A DNA stretch of 64,000 nt, from positions 1,364,001 through 1,428,000 of the forward strand of contig NC_135124.1 of assembly GCF_050908995.1 (NCBI RefSeq). Reading direction: 5' to 3'. Position numbers and translations under genes: made by a program. Shown in pieces: positions 62,055 through 64,000 of this stretch (position 1 is the first letter of the stretch; each line of letters begins with the position of its first letter). A model generated the notes under the pieces. The model had not been told where the DNA came from, ran no database searches, and was given only the letters and a program-made list of their open reading frames with translations. The stretch comes from Andrena cerasifolii (taxonomy: Eukaryota > Arthropoda > Insecta > Hymenoptera > Andrenidae).

Positions 62055-62891
62055 GTGCCATCTCTTTCGACGGCATGTTCTCCTGTTACAAAGCCCAATT
62101 TGGTGCATTCTGAAAATATTCGCCAGATTTTGGCCAACATATCAGGAAAACATGAAGTGGAAAGAGGTATACTAAATTTCAGCTTCAAAGGCATCGCCTA
62201 AAAGTTGCAAATAAGAAGCGCATGCCTTTCAAGAGGCGTTCGAAAATTCTGCGACCCTTCGTTAAACAGTCACTGTCTCGAAACATCTGCGCCACTTCTC
62301 GCTCTTTGATTTGCTCTCCGGAGACGTTACTTTGTGCCATCTCTTTCGACGGCATGTTCTCCTGTTACAAAGCCCAATTTTGTGCATTCTGAAAATATTC
62401 GCCAGATTTTGGCCAACATATCAGGAAAACATGAAGTGGAAAGAGGTATACTAAATTTCAGCTTCAAAGGCATCGCCTAAAAGTTGCAAATAAGAAGCGC
62501 ATGCCTTTCAAGAGGCGTTCGAAAATTCTGCGACCCTTCGTTAAACAGTCACAGTCTCGAAACATCTGCGCCACTTCTCGCTCTTTGATTTGCTCTCCGG
62601 AGACGTTACTTTGTGCCATCTCTTTCGACGGCATGTTCTCCTGTTACAAAGCCCAATTTGGTGCATTCTGAAAATATTCGCCAGATTTTGGCCAATTTAT
62701 CAGGAGAACATGATGTGGAAAGAGGTATACTAAATTTCAGCTTCAAAGGCATCGCCTAAAAGTTGCAAATAAGGAGCGCATGCCTTTCAAGAGGCGTTCG
62801 AAAATTCTGCGACCCTTCGTTAAACAGTCACTGTCTCGAAACATCTGCGCCACTTCTCGCTCTTTGATTTGCTCTCCGGAGACGTTACTTT

Positions 62892-63728
62892 GTGCCATCT
62901 CTTTCGACGGCATGTTCTCCTGTTACAAAGCCCAATTTGGTGCATTCTGAAAATATTCGCCAGATTTTGGCCAATATATCAGGAGAACGTGATGTGGAAA
63001 GAGGTATACTAAATTTCAGCTTCAAATGCATCGCCTTAAAGTTGCAAATAAGAGGCGCAGGCCTTTCAAGAGGCGTTCGAAAATACTGCGACCCTTCGTT
63101 AAACAGTCACTGTCTCGAAACATCTGCGCCACTTCTCGCTCTTTGATTTGCTCTCCGGAGACGTTACTTTGTGCCATCTCTTTCGACGGCATGTTCTCCT
63201 GTTACAAAGCCCAATTTTGTGCATTCTGAAAATATTCGCCAGATCTTGGCCAACATATCAGGAAAACATGAAGTGGAAAGAGGTATACTAAATTTCAGCT
63301 TCAAATGCATCGCCTTAAAGTCGCAAATAAGAGGCGCAGGCCTTTCAAGAGGAGTTCGAAAATTCTGCGTCTCTTCGTTAAACAGTCACTGTCTCGAAAC
63401 ATCTGCGCCACTTCTCGCTCTTTGATTTGCTCTCCGGAGACGTTACTTTGTGCCATCTCTTTCGACGGCATGTTCTCCTGTTACAAAGCCCAATTTGGTG
63501 CATTCTGAAAATATTCGCCAGATTTTGGCCAATTTATCAGGAGAACATGATGTGGAAAGAGGTATACTAAATTTCAGCTTCAAAGGCATCGCCTAAAAGT
63601 TGCAAATAAGAAGCGCATGCCTTTCAAGAGGCGTTCGAAAATTCTGCGACCCTTCGTTAAACAGTCACTGTCTCGAAACATCTGCGCCACTTCTCGCTCT
63701 TTGATTTGCTCTCCGGAGACGTTACTTT
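62892..63728. repeat. Three-monomer block with GAACGTGATG marker, copy 2
   Basis: Same three private markers as 60381-61217. The first monomer differs in having ATACTGCGACCC rather than ATGCTGCGACCC. Confidence 0.75.
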
Positions 63729-64000
63729 GTGCCATCTCTTTCGACGGCATGTTCTCCTGTTACAAAGCCCAATTTTGTGCATTCTGATAATTTTCGCCAG
63801 ATTTTGGCCAATATATCAGGAAAACATGATGTGGAAAGAGGTATACTAAATTTCAGCTTCAAAGGCATCGCCTAAAAGTTGCAAATAAGAAGCGCATGCC
63901 TTTCAAGAGGCGTTCGAAAATTCTGCGTCTCTTCGTTAAACAGTCACTGTCTCGAAACATCTGCGCCACTTCTCGCTCTTTCATTTGCTCTCCGGAGACG

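Larger units (their letters stand above)
57423..64000. repeat. 279-bp satellite array, right part (about 23.6 monomers)
   Basis: The array resumes exactly in phase after the retrotransposon: 50831-50946 gives 116 bp of a monomer and 57428-57590 supplies the other 163 bp, total 279. Monomers here are mostly the l and k-like types (AATGCTGCGACCC or ATTCTGCGACCC) and the m type with GCCTAAAAG. The e/f/j-rich blocks of the left array are nearly absent. Two local duplications are visible: 59544-60380 matches 61218-62054, and 60381-61217 matches 62892-63728. The array runs off the window end. No gene is seen. Confidence 0.97.

Noticed and set aside
1..64000. tRNA, rRNA, snRNA or histone gene repeat
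   Set aside because: No A/B boxes with cloverleaf, rRNA core segments or histone motifs seen in the monomer. The tRNA-like match at 51467-51484 is only the primer site.
1..64000. A previously undescribed multi-gene system
   Set aside because: Apart from gag-pol there is no coding content; the window is satellite plus one retrotransposon.

Overview
The window is eukaryotic heterochromatin-like DNA. One tandem satellite with a 279-bp monomer fills it from end to end and is interrupted once, by a nearly intact BEL/Pao LTR retrotransposon. BEL/Pao elements are known only from animals. The element's primer site fits an animal-type tRNA-Tyr. The satellite is not CpG-depleted (hand count of monomer 611-889: 121 G+C of 279, 13 CpG, about 13 expected), unlike heavily methylated vertebrate DNA. 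I therefore infer an invertebrate, most likely an arthropod such as an insect; the species cannot be read from the sequence. There is no host gene, RNA gene, CRISPR array or prokaryotic feature.

Layout: 1-50946 is the left satellite array (about 182.6 monomers); 50947-57422 is the retrotransposon (6476 bp) with a 5-bp target duplication GGTAT; 57423-64000 is the right array (about 23.6 monomers). Removing the element and one GGTAT restores an unbroken 279-bp phase, so it landed inside a single monomer without loss. The retrotransposon has a 515-bp 5' LTR, a tRNA-Tyr primer site, one gag-pol reading frame (Gag, zinc knuckles, aspartic protease, reverse transcriptase, RNase H, integrase) broken by one in-frame TGA just before the integrase part, a short 3' leader with a hairpin and a polypurine-like tract, and a 489-bp 3' LTR. 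The LTRs look identical apart from one 26-bp indel in a palindrome, so the insertion is young.

The satellite is built from recurring monomer subtypes. I use letters: e has CTCCAG plus CCAACATATC; f has CTCCTATTAC; g has the GAATAC/ATACTGCGACCC combination; h has TTCTGCGACCTTTC; i has TGCTGCGAACC; j has CTCCTG, GAAAATTTTCG and AAAGTCGC; b has GAACATGAAATGG; l has AATGCTGCGACCC; m has GCCTAAAAG with GAAGCGCATGCC. Subtype order shows nested multi-monomer duplications: 4743-bp tandem copies, a third related block near 14-20 kb, a 10.6-kb-offset duplication at 28.8-46 kb, and shorter ones. At least three monomers are hybrids of the kind expected at unequal-crossover junctions.

The short reading frames that recur every 279 bp are by-products of a period divisible by three and are not annotated as genes. 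I found no new gene system; the most notable content is the crossover footprints, the asymmetric LTR palindrome and the single stop in an otherwise complete gag-pol.
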